Notes: generated by a model from the sequence alone, not told the origin. Positions 21,955 through 34,719 are shown, counted from the stretch's first letter. The stretch is DNA of 63,795 nucleotides from Gonapodya prolifera JEL478 (GCA_001574975.1 KQ965768.1:302548-366342); one strand, 5' to 3'. Numbers and translations: made by a program.

Positions 21955-24900
21955 ATGGCAGTCCCACGGGACGATGTCGGCGACAGCGCCATGAGCACGG
22001 AAGCTGACGACCCTGTGACATTTGGGAGTCCGCCCTCCGGGGCTTCACAAATGGGTAGTGAGAAAAGCATACCCATTACCAACAAAGAGAGAGGGAGCCA
22101 CGTGGGTGGCGCCATCGGACCGCATCGGGCAAATGGAACTCAGCGCGGCGACTCTTTGGCGGGAAACGCGAAAGGAGGCTCAATCACCGGCTCGACGGAA
22201 AATGGAGGAGGAACTCTTTGCAGTGGCCTCGAGGGTGTTTCCGCTCAGCGAGATTTGGAACCGTCCGCGGCGAACGGAAACCGGGGCGGACTGGAAGCAA
22301 CCGCAATCAAACTGGGAATGGCCCAAGGCGGGGCGGGACCGGCGGGCGATGGAGCTGGCAATGGAACGTCTTCGCAAGTTGCGGGAACACCCGCTGCACC
22401 GGACTCGCTTCTCGCTGCGCTCGAATCCAGACTGGAAACGATTGAGCGCTCGTTTGCGCGGATTGCAGGACTGCAAAATGTGGCAGATGAGCCGTCGAAG
22501 GGCATGAACGATGCCAACACGACGAGCGTATCGTCGCACGCAACCAACTCCATCCCCGCTCCGGCGTCTGAGACAGTGGACGGAATTTCGCTGTCGAAGG
22601 CTATTGCAGATGTTTTTCACCGGTCCAGCCAGATGCGAAACACTTCTGTGCTCCACCCCACCGCACTTCGCACTCCCCTCCCTGTCACTCTCACCATCCC
22701 TGCCCCGGACCCCAGAGATGCCGAGTTGCAACGTCTTCGGGAAGAACTGTCGAACGCGCACCGCCAACTATCACAAAGAACCCAAAATCAAGGTCACCAG
22801 CACACTGGATCCACCTCTTCTTCAACGCACAGTACTGCCCTGGTTGTTGCCGAAACTCTCACCGAGTCTCAGCGGGGTGCTCAGCTCCAACTCGAAATCG
22901 ACCTTCGTCGCCACCGCATCGACCTCGCTGACGCCCTGGACCGTTGTGTGACGCTGGAGATGACCCTCGCGTCTGCACTCGACGAACGCGCCACATCCGA
23001 AGCACAGAACGAAGTGCTCCGTGGGGATTTACGTGACTACAATACCCTTCGGCTTGAGCATGTCCACCTTCTGGACCGTGTTGCAGGGTTGGAAGAAGAG
23101 TTGAGGCAGGGGCGCGCTGAGAAGGCGAGGCAGGAAATGACAATTCGTAGGCTTTCCTCCACGGCGACAGCGAACGTGAAGGCTCCCTTAACGAGGCAGG
23201 ATCAGGAGAAGCATGACGAGGCAATGGTTGACAGCATTTTCGCAAGAGGACTGCACAATCTCGACGCATTCGCTGAACTCGGTGAGTGGTTTCAACTTGT
23301 CTCCGGAATTTTCAGGTCTCTAGCTATCAATTCCTTTCTCCACCGACCAGTCACTTCCCGCCCTCCAACACGACCCTCCACCCCTCCCCCTCCACCAAAC
23401 CCGATTCCATCGTTCCAGAACCTTCGCAGTGCTTCGACTTCTGCGCCGTCTCGCCAGATCACCCAAAGGCTTGATGTAAAGGCGACAACTTCATCCAAAG
23501 AGAGAGAGAAAGAGGCGCTGGCCCGTGCTCGACGGAAGGAGCCTGTTCGGCGGAAGAGTCCATCAGTGTCGCCTGAGGAGTCTGCTACTAATAGCGACAG
23601 CGATGCAACGGATAGCGAGGCGAATTCAGACGATGAATCTGGGTCTGAACTCTCGGACGAAACTTACTCGGAACCCAAAAAAGTTATACCAGGTAGCGGT
23701 ACACGTCGATCAGGGAGGAACCCGAACGCTGTTCCGAGGAAGAAAGAAGAAGACCCCGTCAAACGCATCGCCAAGGCAAAAGATAAAGAGCCTCCCTCAA
23801 GGCCACCATCTACGAGGGGGCAACCACCAAAAGCGGGGTCGGCACCTGCTCTGCCTGTCGTTGATCCACATCAACAAATTAGGAAACGGAAAAATAGTTT
23901 GGACCAATCTTCTTCTCTTCCTTCTGCAAAGCGAGTGAAGGAGGACGAGTCTTCAGTCAGCCCATCTGCGAAACCGGCGCCTCCTGCTGTGTCATCGATT
24001 CCAGGAGTGTCCACTTCGCCGAACAAACTTGCCCCAGAACGTACGCCACAACCTGGCGAAAAGCGTAAAGCAGACAGCCCGCCTACTACAAGTTCCCGGC
24101 CTCCGAACAACAGTCAATTTGCGCAATCGCTTCCGAGCGTAGAGTTGCTGAATGCGGACATAACAGTGCCTCCTCCTACCATTGACGATGGGGAGGAAAC
24201 GTTAACCGGTGGAATAGGGCCACTGATTGACAATGCTGCTGCAGCGTGAGCACTGCGAATCGATTGACTCTTTCGTTGTGGGGAGCTTAAAACTCTTTCT
24301 AACAGGAAAATTGTCAATCAATACCTCGAGGACGCAAACTTCACAAGCTATTTGACCGTAGCGACCCCTGTTGTAGCGCAAAAGAGTTATGGTACCGAAA
24401 AAAGGTAGGGGCGGTCATGGTTCACCGTGAAGACCGAACGTCAATCTCTTACTGCAAGCTACCGCCGCAGATTCCTCGTACCGCCGCCCAAAATTCATAT
24501 CGGAGGCCCGTATTGGGAACTTCAGCCTGACAATCCCCCGCCTCTTACTCTCTCTGGACGTCTGGTGACCTATTCTGCAGCGACAAATGAAGTCTCCGAC
24601 ATCGCACCTACCAAGAAAGCCAAAGTGGAGAAAGACGAAGACAGGATACCAAGCCGGATTCAGTGTACAGATTGGGTGATTGCGGACGTTCATGCACCGG
24701 GCAAGCCGGAGTTTGAGGCCATAGGTGTACTCAAAGGCCTCCATTTCGGTCATGAGCAAATCGGGGAAATTTGCGCTCGGATGGCTGTGAGTTTCCAGTT
24801 CTGGTTGCAGAATGCGCTTTTCGCCAATAATTTGGTCCAGATTAAGACAAACACGGGTCGAGTCCTCGCCATGGCGAATTCCGCACCCATCCGTGTCGTG

Positions 24901-26184
24901 CGTAGAGTTTGTCGTTCTCGAATCAATGTCTTCTCTAACTTTGGCCTTGCAGATCTCGAAGCCTTCCAAGCATGCCGGTTCTGATGTAAAGAGTGAGTGA
25001 TTGACTTTGCCTTCTTAACAATTCAGACAGAAAATCACGTAATCTTGTGCTTGTCAGACTCTGTGTTTCCTCGCACTCCCGTGTGTTTGTTCAATCGAAC
25101 AAAGTCTCAGACCGCCAACACTCGATATCTGACGGGCTCCGATGATACCGAAGACTTTATTGCTGCTGCTGATACATGGGATAAATGGCTTGTACTCCCT
25201 GCGGAATGGTTGAACCCTCCCTCTGGCAGCCCGCAGTTTCCACCACCGCCCAAGGGAGACATGGTTGCCGACGAACGCCTGCGGTCTTATAGCTACACCG
25301 TCCCGAAAGGCGAGCGCATTCCGCTACAATACAACACGAAAGTCGTTTTGCGGCATACCGATTACCGTCTCACTTCTGTGAGGTTCAATCTTCGGATCGT
25401 GGAGGGGAAGTCGTTCGTTCAGGATAGGAACTGGCAAGGCCGACGTAGTCAAAACGGTCCACCAGGTTCCGGTGGCCTCCCTGGAAGTGATTCGGATGTG
25501 GAGGAGCCCGAAGATGGGGAGAAGGACGAGAGAAGCCTTAGGCCGCCCCGTAAAGCACCGTCGGCGGTGTCTAAACCAGCAATGGGGTCCAGGAGCAGTC
25601 TTGAATGGGTCTCAGAACTTCACCGAGTTGCTTTTGAAGTGGACGGACGGGATGGTTTTTTCATGACAAATACCGACCAAGGAATCAAAATCATCCAATC
25701 TAAACGAGTCAAGAGTGATCTCCAATATTGGGACATCGGAGAATCTGCCGCGTGGAGCATCACTACAGTCGGTGAGACTAATGTGCAAACACCGGTTGAC
25801 TGAGATGATTGACTCACATATTTTCGGGTACCACTAGCATCCCTTACCTACGGCTTCTACCTTCGCAAGGAGCTTTTGATAGCAGACCCACCCGTCAACC
25901 CTTTCTTCCCGCGTCCCATGTTTTACAAGAAACTCATGTTGAATGGCCATCTCCTTACCATTCACGGGGAGAATTTCAACCTCCATCATTCTTTGCGAAT
26001 ATACTTTGGCACAACGCAAGCAACACAGGCACAAATACGAAGTGGAAACCTGATCATTGCGAGGATGCCACCCCAGGTGCTGATCAAGAGGGAAAACAGA
26101 AAGGGTCAAGAAGTGGACGATCACATGGAAGTTGTTATCGTCCGCGGCGATGGTGTTGTATTCCCAACTGGTGTCTCCGTGTAA
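21955..26184 (+). CDS. CSL-family (RBP-J/Suppressor of Hairless-like) transcription factor
   Basis: CSL proteins bind GTGGGAA-type DNA with an RHR-N domain and a beta-trefoil. Exons 21955-24245, 24306-24404, 24471-24897, 24953-24992, 25031-25771 and 25838-26184 sum to 3945 nt, a closed frame of 1314 codons plus stop. The apparent stop TGA at 24247 is part of the splice donor GTGAGC. Residues 1-760 are low-complexity: Gly/Ser-rich, a coiled coil (AELQRLREELSNAHRQLSQR), then Ser/Lys/Pro-rich nuclear-type sequence. The conserved core starts YLEDANFTSYLTVATPVVAQ, then KSYGTEKR|FLVPPP (DNA-contacting region), SAPIRV|ISKPSK, VCLFNRTKSQTANTRYL, the trefoil with IIQSKRVKSDLQYWD and ESAAWSITTV, and a C-terminal Ig-like part (LLTIHGENFNLHHSLRIYFG). 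Intron 24993-25030 is only 38 nt and its sites could shift. An in-frame intron 23282-23350 is possible. Confidence 0.88.
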
Positions 26185-26372
26185 TCAAAATTGTATAATA
26201 ATTTCGATTGATGTTGCAACATAATTTTTGAAAATATTTTGAATAAGTAAATAAGTAGTACGTATGAGTGCCTTCACGGGGAAAACAGCAGTAAAACGGA
26301 TGCGATATGACCTTCGATTACCATAATTAGGTGTGCGGTGGTGTGTGCGGGACAAGGCCCACGGTGCTTCCA

Positions 26373-29300
26373 TTAGCCGTTTCCTGCGTTCCTGAAGTAA
26401 CATGGGACAGGGATGTAGCGGGGCGAAGCATTTGCCTCGGCACAGTTAATGGACGATAGGACGGTAGGAGGCCGGGTACAACAAGCTGCGACAGCAAGAG
26501 CGATAAGCAACAAATCTGATGAAATCAAAGCAACCATACGAACTCCATAAATATTTGTTTCAGGGTAGTAATCTCCGGTTTGGTTGATCCGATCTTGCTG
26601 AAGTGCACTCATTTGCAAAGCCCATTGCTTGGGGTCCCGCTTCATGCCCTTTGATAATCGCTGCTTGAGACGCTTGTACTCTCTGGCGCGTTCGCAATGA
26701 AGAATAAACTCAACGCGACCAGGAAGGTGACGAGGAGTCTCCTCCGCAGGAACGTAGGTTGGATCCGCTCCAACAACGGGTACGTACGGGTTTTCTGGTG
26801 CAACAGACAGTGCAGGCAGCTCTGTAATTTCACACCAGTTCCTAATCAAACTTTGAGCATGAGTGACGGTCAGGCAAATCGAGGTGAGGAGAATGGTTTA
26901 CCTATGTCTCAAGAGCTTTCTTTTGCCGACACGCTTCAAGTGTGCTTTATCCCGGAAACCAATCTTGTCTCCAGTTCCACTCCCCGCCTTTGCACCCCAG
27001 CTGCGGCGTGATCCGTGAACCTCTTCGGACCAGATCTTCTGAAGCTAAAGTTCGGGAATGCAGCGCTTGGTTTTCTATCAAATTCGATAGGACCGCTCCT
27101 CCTCACCTCACGGAATCGAACCAATCCCTCCTGCACTCTCCCAACAACGATTTCATCCCCGGGCAAGTGGACTACGCGTCCATTTTTGTTCTTGTGCGTG
27201 AAGACTCCTCGTGGTGGGCGGTCGGTTCCTTCGAACATCCAGTTCACAACAACGGCCGGTGGAGGATCATTGCAGATTGCGCTGCATATGAGCTGGTTCC
27301 CAGTGGTTCAGTTCAAAAGGGGAAATGAGAATGGAGAGTGGATGGGTATGTTTTGTGGAACTCACCTGATAGATCGTCTGGAGAACGAATTCAAAAAGAG
27401 TAGCTTCGCGAGTCGTGCGAAAAGATAGCGAGATAGCTCTGCTTACCTTGTGGTCACTGGCCTCCTGATCTCGAGTCTTCACACCCTGGCTCCGCAGTCG
27501 TCCAACTCCGGCACAGTGAACGTCCCCCGCGAGTACGGTCACTCGAGCACTGTTCATTTTGGCAAAGGTTGCCAGATCGCGCAAGATGACGTTGCGCTCG
27601 ACGATGTGCAGTTTTGAGGTCCAGTGATCCTGCGTGCAAAGGCATTAGAAACATTTTACGCGTAGGATGGCCTTTTCGCGTCAAGACCCACGACACAGTC
27701 ATCCAGGAATTGCGGCTAAACAAGCGACAAGTGGTGAGCACGGCAGCTTGGACAGTTGGTACGTCTGTCCAACATACCTCCCCAAACTTTAGTGTCTCCA
27801 GCCTCCAGAGTCTGGTGAATGAGCGACGAGGTTGAGTTGCGTGGAAAATTTCATCAGGCAACAAAGGCACACACACCCGAGTTTGTCAACAACGCGATGC
27901 AGCCAAGTGTTGCTGTTCAGGGCGTTACTCATCCACTCCATAATTCCCTCAACACTGCCTATATCGCCGAAGCTTTGGAGAAGGGTGAACAAGGAAACGT
28001 AACAAACGTAAAGCAAGCATTCTTACATCATCGGAACCGCTATAAACCGATCACAAAGCGTTATAGAGTGGCGGTTCTCTATCCGAAATCAAAGAGGGAC
28101 TCACGGTTCACAAACAACAGATGCTCCATTCCAACTCTTCCCTCATATTCCATCGCATTCCTTACCAACGCCCACGAGTCGTCCTTGAAAACCTTCTCCT
28201 TGGACCTCTCCGACCTCGAATCCACCGCGACGAGCACGACACGCGCGCTAAGCCGGACGACCAAGTTGAACCCGGTGGCGAATCGACCGTCCGGGGTCGG
28301 GTTGACGGGGAAGAACCCGTCATCGCGCGCACGTGGGATCGTCGTGTGTTGTTGGAACAGGAGGTAGTTGCGGAACGCCACGCGGCCGATGCCTTGGAAG
28401 ACGGGAGAGTTCTGAAGAGAGTCGGGGTAGGATCCGAAGCCGTCAAAGAGGTCGTGGTCGTCTAGGGTGACGTGATGTCATGGGTGATGTCATGGGTGAT
28501 GTCATGGGGCGAACTTGGATCTCGAACTGCACCACATACCGCATGTGAAGATGTAGGGAATTGAACGTAATGCGTCCTCAAAAGGAGACGTCAAGAAGTG
28601 CACTAGACGACAGGGGTTAACAAAAACGGACAACAGTATGGACATAATCTCGCCAGGTACGCACTGCAATAATTCCTGAAATAAAACCCTCGCGCAAACT
28701 CCTCCATCTCCTGCGTCCACGGCGCGGTCTCGCGCTCGAGCTTCCCGGGCAAGTTCATCCACCTGTTGATGGGCTGTTCCGGGAAGTTGAAGATGTCGTC
28801 GTTGTAAATCTGCGCAGGGAGGCCGACGTGTTGGGGGGTGAAGAATCGCCAAGCGACGTGCGAGACACGGGGGACTTGCCTGGTCGCCGCCTCCAATCAG
28901 GAAGTGGAACGGTTCTACGGTGTGTACGCGAAGGACGTCACTCCTGGATGGGATGGGTTATGTGGAAACAGTCAGGTTTGGCCGCGCAATAAACCGTCGT
29001 ATGCGTGTACAAACCACATGGTCGGGATGCCCGTCCCCTCGCCTGCGTTCTTGGTTGTGGCCTGCACGAAATGTTCAAAACCACCAAAACCAACCATGAA
29101 AACGTAACCCCGTAAACTTACCTCGAACCCATTACACGTAAAGAACGCCGCCCTCACACGCGTGTCCCTTCCCGGAACATGGAACGACGCCCAGTTCTTC
29201 CAATCGTGGAACTCCAGCTCGTCCCCGTCTTCAAAGATGCGCATCGGGCCCGGTCGGTGCTCGCCAATGTCCTTGGGGCGCAGCTTGGACTGAGCTTCGG

Positions 29301-30332
29301 GAAATACCATCCGGTAGCGGACTTTCTTGGTGTTCGTGGCATCCTGTGAGGGTTTTGCCAGTGGGTAAGGGGGAGGAAAACGAGGAAAAACGCGAGCGAA
29401 CACACCTGGTCGACGGTCAAGTCGAACCGCCAGACCGAAAATCCAAAGAGATTCATTTCCAAAAGCTCGGGCTCTACAGCTCGCTCGCCTGCTTGTCCAG
29501 TCCTGACCCAAGCGTCATCGGATGGGGCTGCTTCTGTTTCTGGGAGCGTTGCGGATGAAGCTGAAGTTGCGGGGGGATTGTCTGCGCTTGTGGTGTACAA
29601 GGTCTCTTTGAGAATAAGAACTGGTCGAAGGGACGGTTTATTGGAGAAGATTGTGCCGTTGCGCGGTACGCTGCTAAATGTGCCAAAGGAAGATTGGCCC
29701 GAAGACGTCGCGGCGCTATCTGACCTCGAGGGAGGGAACCTCGAGAAGGCGCCGGCTGGTCCGGGCGCAGATTTGTCCATGTTCATCTCTTTCAACTTGG
29801 ACTCGGCCAGGTGACCCAAAACGCTGTCTTTACTCGGGTTTCTCGCAACAGAGCTGTGCCCATCCTTGGAGTCCCGGTAGTGCTTATGTCGATGCTTGCT
29901 GGAGAAGCGGTCGAAAAAGGATTTGCCCCCCGAGTGGTTCAACGATTCCTCTTCACCACTGTCCTCAAAGACCACGTGTGGTGAAATAAGCGAGCCGTCC
30001 CAGTTTGTCCGCACCAGGACCAGCGCCGATCCCTTCCAGACGCCCTTCTCGATGTCTACGCCTCGAAAGCGGATGAAGGGCCCCACGACGTAGTAGGGAA
30101 TGTCGCGCAACCCCATTGCCCGATTGCGTCCGCCGCCCGCGCCATGGCGACTGTACTTTGAGTCCGACCTGTGCAGCTGCCAGGAGATGACCTCGCGCGT
30201 GAGGCGGGTCTCGCGCACAATCTCGTCCATTTCTGTGGATGGGCTCAGGCCTAGTCTTCGAATGAAGTGGGCGAGGCACTTCAGGACTTGCGGCCTAAGC
30301 AAGTGGCGCTTTTTTGCCAATCCCGTCTTCAT
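26373..30332 (-). CDS. PhoD-like metallophosphatase-domain protein (fungal YGR266W-type)
   Basis: This matches the large fungal PhoD-like family of poorly known role (membrane-linked in yeast); phosphatase activity is a family inference. Start ATG 30332. The N-terminal domain carries LRDIPYYVVGPFIRFRGVD and VWKGSALVLVRTNWDG, followed by a long Ser/His/Lys-rich insert. Middle exons give RMVFPEAQSKLRPKDIGEHR and FHVPGRDTRVRAAFFTCNGF, a presumed GGGDQ metal-site exon near 28890, IYNDDIFNFPEQPINRWMNL, and DDHDLFDGFGSYPDSLQNSP (the signature D-D-H-D). LLFVN, then RVTVLAGDVHCAGVGRL (second metal-binding signature G-D-V-H), and PPAVVNWMFEG follow. The tail exon (26849-26373, after acceptor ATTAG) reads WCEITELPALSVAPENPYVP and LPGRVEFILHCERAREYK and ends with a hydrophobic helix (MVALISSDLLLIALAVAACC). 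About ten exons; borders between 27700 and 29100 are approximate. Confidence 0.78.
28466..28506 (+). repeat. short tandem repeat in a phosphatase-gene intron
   Basis: Three direct copies of a GATGTCATGGGT-like 12-mer occur in a row, preceded by TGACGT. They lie in what I read as an intron of the PhoD-like gene. Confidence 0.6.
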
Positions 30333-30842
30333 TGCATCATTGGTCCGAAAAATTCGCTGGTTATATTTTCTCGGGGTAGTTTTTCACCATTAAAACTCAC
30401 CTTCAGGACTGATATTGATCAGACTGGAGTGCACGAAGGTCAGTTGTCTGTGATATGTATTTGGCAAAGTGTTCGTGGACAACGCATTATCAGCCAGATT
30501 CTGAGCAGTGACTTTACTTTCCTTCGGTTGTGTCAGCATCCACGGACGATTTTTGCCGATGGGAGGTGCCAGTCCGTGGTGGCTGCGTGACTGCGCCACC
30601 AAATTAATTGCACCATCTTATTCCCCTTTCCTTCTGCCGTTCTCTCCAAACGCACCCACCGATTTGCTTCCGTGGTCATTCGGACTTTTACACTCTCAAT
30701 CCGCATCACCCCACACTCCGCAGCTCACGCAACCCGCTCTTTGCGCTGTCTGCTGATTCCTGCGGCTCATCGCCCTCCGACGCTTCACCTCGCTCGCGCT
30801 CTCCTCTCTCCTGCGCGTCCACTCCCAAACCGTCAACCAACA
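30333..30842. other. divergent promoter region of phosphatase and serine O-acyltransferase genes
   Basis: No supported exon. The region separates two divergently transcribed genes. Its right part is rich in C/T (pyrimidine-rich leader) leading to the context CAACAATGTC at 30838-30847. I saw no CACGTG-type sulfur-regulatory site in it. Confidence 0.45.
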
Positions 30843-32735
30843 ATGTCTTTCGCTCCTGCTCAACGATCCCTCTTCGCTCGCCTTCCTGCATTCGTTCCCG
30901 CGAATCCGTCATGCACTGCTCCGGTACAGAGGCAGATGCACTCGCTTGCAACACCGGCCTTGTCCTGCGCCAAGACGACTAGCGGGAGACCCAGAAAAAT
31001 GATGAAAATGGCCGCGAGTGAGACGATGCAATCCAAGAGGAGTGAGTACTCGAGGAAAAATGGGCCAGCACCGCGGATCAAGCAAGAGAGCAACCTCGGA
31101 TCGTTTGCGTGGACACGGACTGCATATACATCATCGCATTCGCACTATAGCTGTCTGCATACTGACCATCAAAAACTGTTGCATCGCAGGCTTCGTTACC
31201 CCGAACGGCCCCCAATTCGCCGTCGCTCTCCCCGAACCTAACCGCCAACAACCCTCCATCTCGAACCCCATTCCTCAACCCCAATCGTCCATTTCGCTTC
31301 CTCGAGGGTCAGGTCCCGAACCGCAATACGACCGCATCGTCTCGGGATACTCCGTGTTCCACTCGCCACAACCATTCCACCTCGTGCACGGTGGTGTGCT
31401 CCCCGAATTCGACATCGCGTACGAGACGTGGGGCCACCTCAACGCGGACCGCTCCAACGCAATTCTCCTCCACACGGGTCTCTCTGCATCCTCGCACGCC
31501 AAATCCCACGACAGGAACCGGAATCCCGGGTGGTGGGAGAAGTTTATCGGGCCGGGCATGCCTCTGGACACGAACAAGTTCTTTGTCATTTGCACCAACG
31601 TTATTGGAGGGTGCTACGGCTCGACGGGACCGAGCTCTATGAACCCCGCGACAGGCCGGCGATATGGATCCGATTTCCCAATCGTCACCGTCCACGATAT
31701 TATCAGAGCCCAGCTGCGGTTACTCGACTATCTTGGAATCGAAAAGCTGCACGCGAGTGTCGGTAGCAGCATGGGTGGAATGCAGGTTTGTGCATTTTCG
31801 TTGCATCGTTGTCTCAGGGACCCAAACTCAATACCTTGCACAACTACCTCTCTCTCGTAGTCCCTCTGCCTCGCCGCCGACGCCCCCCACCGCGTATCGC
31901 GACTCATTTCCATCTCCGCCTGTGCCCGCTCCCACCCCTACTCCATCGCCGTCCGACACACGCAACGCCAAGTGCTCATGGCCGACCCCAACTACGCCAA
32001 CGGCCATTACTACGAAGGTACGCCGCCGCACGTGGGGATGAAGCTCGCGCGCGAAATCGCCACCATCACGTACCGCTCGGGACCGGAATGGGAGAAGCGA
32101 TTTGGCCGCAAGCGTGCCAACCCGGCCGCACCCGTGGGGCTGTGCCCGGACTTTTTGGTCGAGACGTACTTGGATCACCAGGGCGAGCGGTTCTGCCTGA
32201 CCTACGACGCCAACTCGCTACTGTACATCTCCAAAGCGATGGACTTGTTCGACATGTCGCACCCGCCGCCCGTGGACCCCAACAAGGGCGGGCTCGCGCT
32301 CCGTGCGGCGTCGGGTCTGCCGCCCCCGGCCACGTCTGGGTTCCAGTGCGAGGAGCCCAGTCCTGAAGTCTTTGCGGCGTCGCTGAACGAGGAGACCGAC
32401 CCGGTCAGAGATACCGACAGGCTCGTGCAGGGGCTCAAGACCATCCGCCATCCTGTGCTGGTGCTTGGTGTTCAGAGCGATATTCTGTTCCCCGTGTGGC
32501 AGCAGAGGGAGGTTGCCGAGTGTTTGAGGAAAGGAGGTGAGATTTTGTGAATTATTCAGCTTGCGATTGAATAGAAGCTCATCTGCTGTTTCTTTCTTCT
32601 TGCGAACTAGGCAACAAAAACGTGACATACTACGAGCTTGACTCCATCTTTGGACACGACACGTTCCTCATCGAACTTCAATCCGTTGGCGGGGCTGTGA
32701 AGGGGCACCTGGAGAACCGGATCGGGTTCGATTGA
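30843..32735 (+). CDS. cysA: L-serine O-acetyl/succinyltransferase, CysA type (MetX alpha/beta-hydrolase family)
   Basis: This enzyme activates serine by O-acylation, giving the acceptor that reacts with sulfide to make cysteine. Exon 1 ([17 protein letters not shown]) is Arg/Ser-rich without acidic residues and suits a mitochondrial presequence. After an intron ending at about 31190 the enzyme proper reads [20 protein letters not shown] and [28 protein letters not shown] follows, then [19 protein letters not shown], the motif associated with serine- rather than homoserine-acylating MetX relatives. The nucleophile elbow is VGSSMGGMQ (intron directly after), with [20 protein letters not shown] in the lid. 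The catalytic Asp is in GVQSDILFP and the catalytic His, after a last intron, in SIFGHDTFL. The end is [10 protein letters not shown]. It stands 385 nt upstream of a siroheme-pathway gene on the same strand. The acyl donor (acetyl or succinyl) is not decided. Confidence 0.88.
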
Positions 32736-33120
32736 GACCGAGAACCGTGAAATGGAACCGGGAGGGTGTGGGGCATTCTTTGGATGTAAATGAAGTTGTA
32801 CATTTTTCACCGTTGACATAATTCTGAAAACATGATGTGCTTGAATGTAATGAAAATGAAACACGCGAAAAGTAAAATCATTTTATGCAATCTTTTCGCC
32901 TCGGATTGTGGTTTTTTTGAAGAGATGTTTCAGGTGAAGACCGGGTGAAGACAACTGTGGCGAAGACGGGGTAATTACGCGATTTCAAATGTTCCTCAAC
33001 GCACGTTTTTCCTGATGCCCACCCATTAACCTTGATAAGCAACCGACCTGTGACGAAAAAGACCACAGAACAGGTTCATCAGAGTTGAACGGACTGACCT
33101 CACACGAGCTGGACCTGGAC
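32736..33120. other. intergenic region between the two sulfur-assimilation genes
   Basis: This is probably the 3' UTR of the serine O-acyltransferase and the promoter of the next gene. An open frame continues upstream of the ATG at 33121 to about 33031 without an ATG, so a small upstream exon of the methyltransferase gene cannot be excluded. Confidence 0.4.
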
Positions 33121-34656
33121 ATGGAGCTTGATTGGCGACAAGCGTTACCTGCAGCAGATGACTCGACACTGGCACCGGCACCGTCTCGATCGCCCGACGG
33201 AGAGCCACCCGTGACCGACCACGACAGCGCCCTGCGGCGGATTGTGGAATCCCTCCCGCGAAGCATGCTGGAGAGTTTGGTGCTTTGTTCCTTGCAGCGG
33301 GGTGCGCCCATCACACCGGACCTTGTGCGCAATTGGCCCCGGGCGGACGTGAAGTTGGGAAAATGCGGACTTGAGACTGAACGTGGCTACTTGGACTCGC
33401 CGGACGGCTCGTTGGGGGACTCCTTTTCGGACACGACGTCCATTGCCGACACTCTCGCTCCACCCCAACCCCCACACCTGCCTGCGTCAACGACGCTGAC
33501 CAGTTTGAGCTCACCACTTCGGCGAAGATTGAAAGACTTGAAGCCCTTGGAGCTGGATTGTCCCCGCACCAGCGCGCCACTCCCACAGCTTTCTCCCATC
33601 CTTCCCTCCTCCCTCCTTCCCGCACTCCCGCCGGGTCCCTGCATGATGCTCGTTGGAGCGGGACCGGGGGACCCATCGCTACTTACCCTTGCGGCGTATG
33701 GGGCCATTATGGGAGCAGAGGCGGTCGTTTGTGATGGTCTTGTGAGTGAGGTGAGAATCCCGAAGCGGTGCGTTTGCAACATCAGGCAACAGCTGAACAC
33801 GGCTTTCGTTTGAAGGAGATTCGGCGGTTAATACCGGCGCATGTCCCCTTTCACATTGCCAGCAAAACTTGCGGAAAGCAAGCTGCAGTTCAGGTGAGGG
33901 CGAACAAGCCTGCTGATGACTTTTTCTGTCGCTCACGCTCGGTTACTCCTCCAGGCTGACCTCAACTCGATATCACTTCACCATCTTACGCTCTCTCGCC
34001 GCGTTGTTCGTTTGAAAGGCGGTGACCCCTTCGTCTTCGGTCGTGGACTCGAAGAAGCACTTTTGTACACTCGCGGGAACCCTTCACCTGGGGCGCCTAA
34101 CCACGACCCCGCCTACCCTCCCTTTGATCCCGTTCCTGTCTTTGTCTTGCCTGGCGTTTCATCTGCCTTGGCGGGGCCTGCGGCCGCGGGGATTCCAGTC
34201 ACGCATCGTGGTGTTGCCCGCGATGTATGCGTGGTGACGGCCAAGATTGAGCACGGAACACATGGACTTCCCAACGCTGTGATGCCAGGCTATGCAGCGG
34301 GTGGCCGAACGGTTGTTGTGATGATGGGCGTGAAGGAGATACAGGCAGTTGTGCGAGGATTTGTCAAGCACAGCCTGGAGCCATGGCCCGTCGACACTCC
34401 CGTGGCGCTCGTGGAGAAAGCTACCACTCCAAATCAGCGAGTGTTGCGAGGGACACTGGGGGACATTGCAGATGTGGTGACACGGTCATCGCCGATTGTA
34501 ACAAATCAGAGTGTGATAGTCGTTGGTGGGGTCGTGGAGAAGTCGTGGGAGCTTCGGCGGGGTGTGGAACGTGGGGAAACGGACCTTGGGGGGGTCGTCG
34601 ATTGGGCGAGCGGTATGGTATCCATGACCCCTCGCCGGAACATACGAAAGGACTAG
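33121..34656 (+). CDS. MET1: uroporphyrinogen-III C-methyltransferase (SUMT, Met1-like)
   Basis: SUMT methylates uroporphyrinogen III twice to precorrin-2, the precursor of siroheme, which sulfite reductase needs. The first ATG in the open frame is 33121 (MELDWRQALP). About 170 poorly conserved residues precede the catalytic domain, which starts LVGAGPGDPSLLTLAAYGAI. After two introns (about 33751-33814 and 33895-33955) come IPAHVPFHIASKTCGKQ, then VVRLKGGDPFVFGRGLEE, VLPGVSSALAGPAAAGIPVT and HRGVARDV, all classic SUMT motifs, and VVVMMGVKEI, VALVEKATTPNQRVLRGTL and VIVVGGVV. Stop at 34654-34656. The N-terminus does not resemble the Met8-like dehydrogenase, so precorrin-2 oxidation is probably done elsewhere. 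Its neighbour upstream makes the sulfide acceptor, placing two steps of sulfur assimilation side by side. Confidence 0.9.
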
Positions 34657-34719
34657 ACTGCACTCTGAACCTGATTTACACCTAGACTTGACAGAATGTA
34701 TTACTCCGCACATGTACGA

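Noticed and set aside
21925-21957. Upstream start at 21925 for the CSL gene
   Set aside because: The codon there is TTG. The first ATG in frame is 21955.
30706-30954. Minus-strand frame over the serine O-acyltransferase presequence
   Set aside because: Antisense to the presequence exon and without a family match.
33085-33120. Start at 33085 for the SUMT gene
   Set aside because: This codon is TTG. ATG 33121 is the first ATG in the frame, although an upstream exon remains possible.
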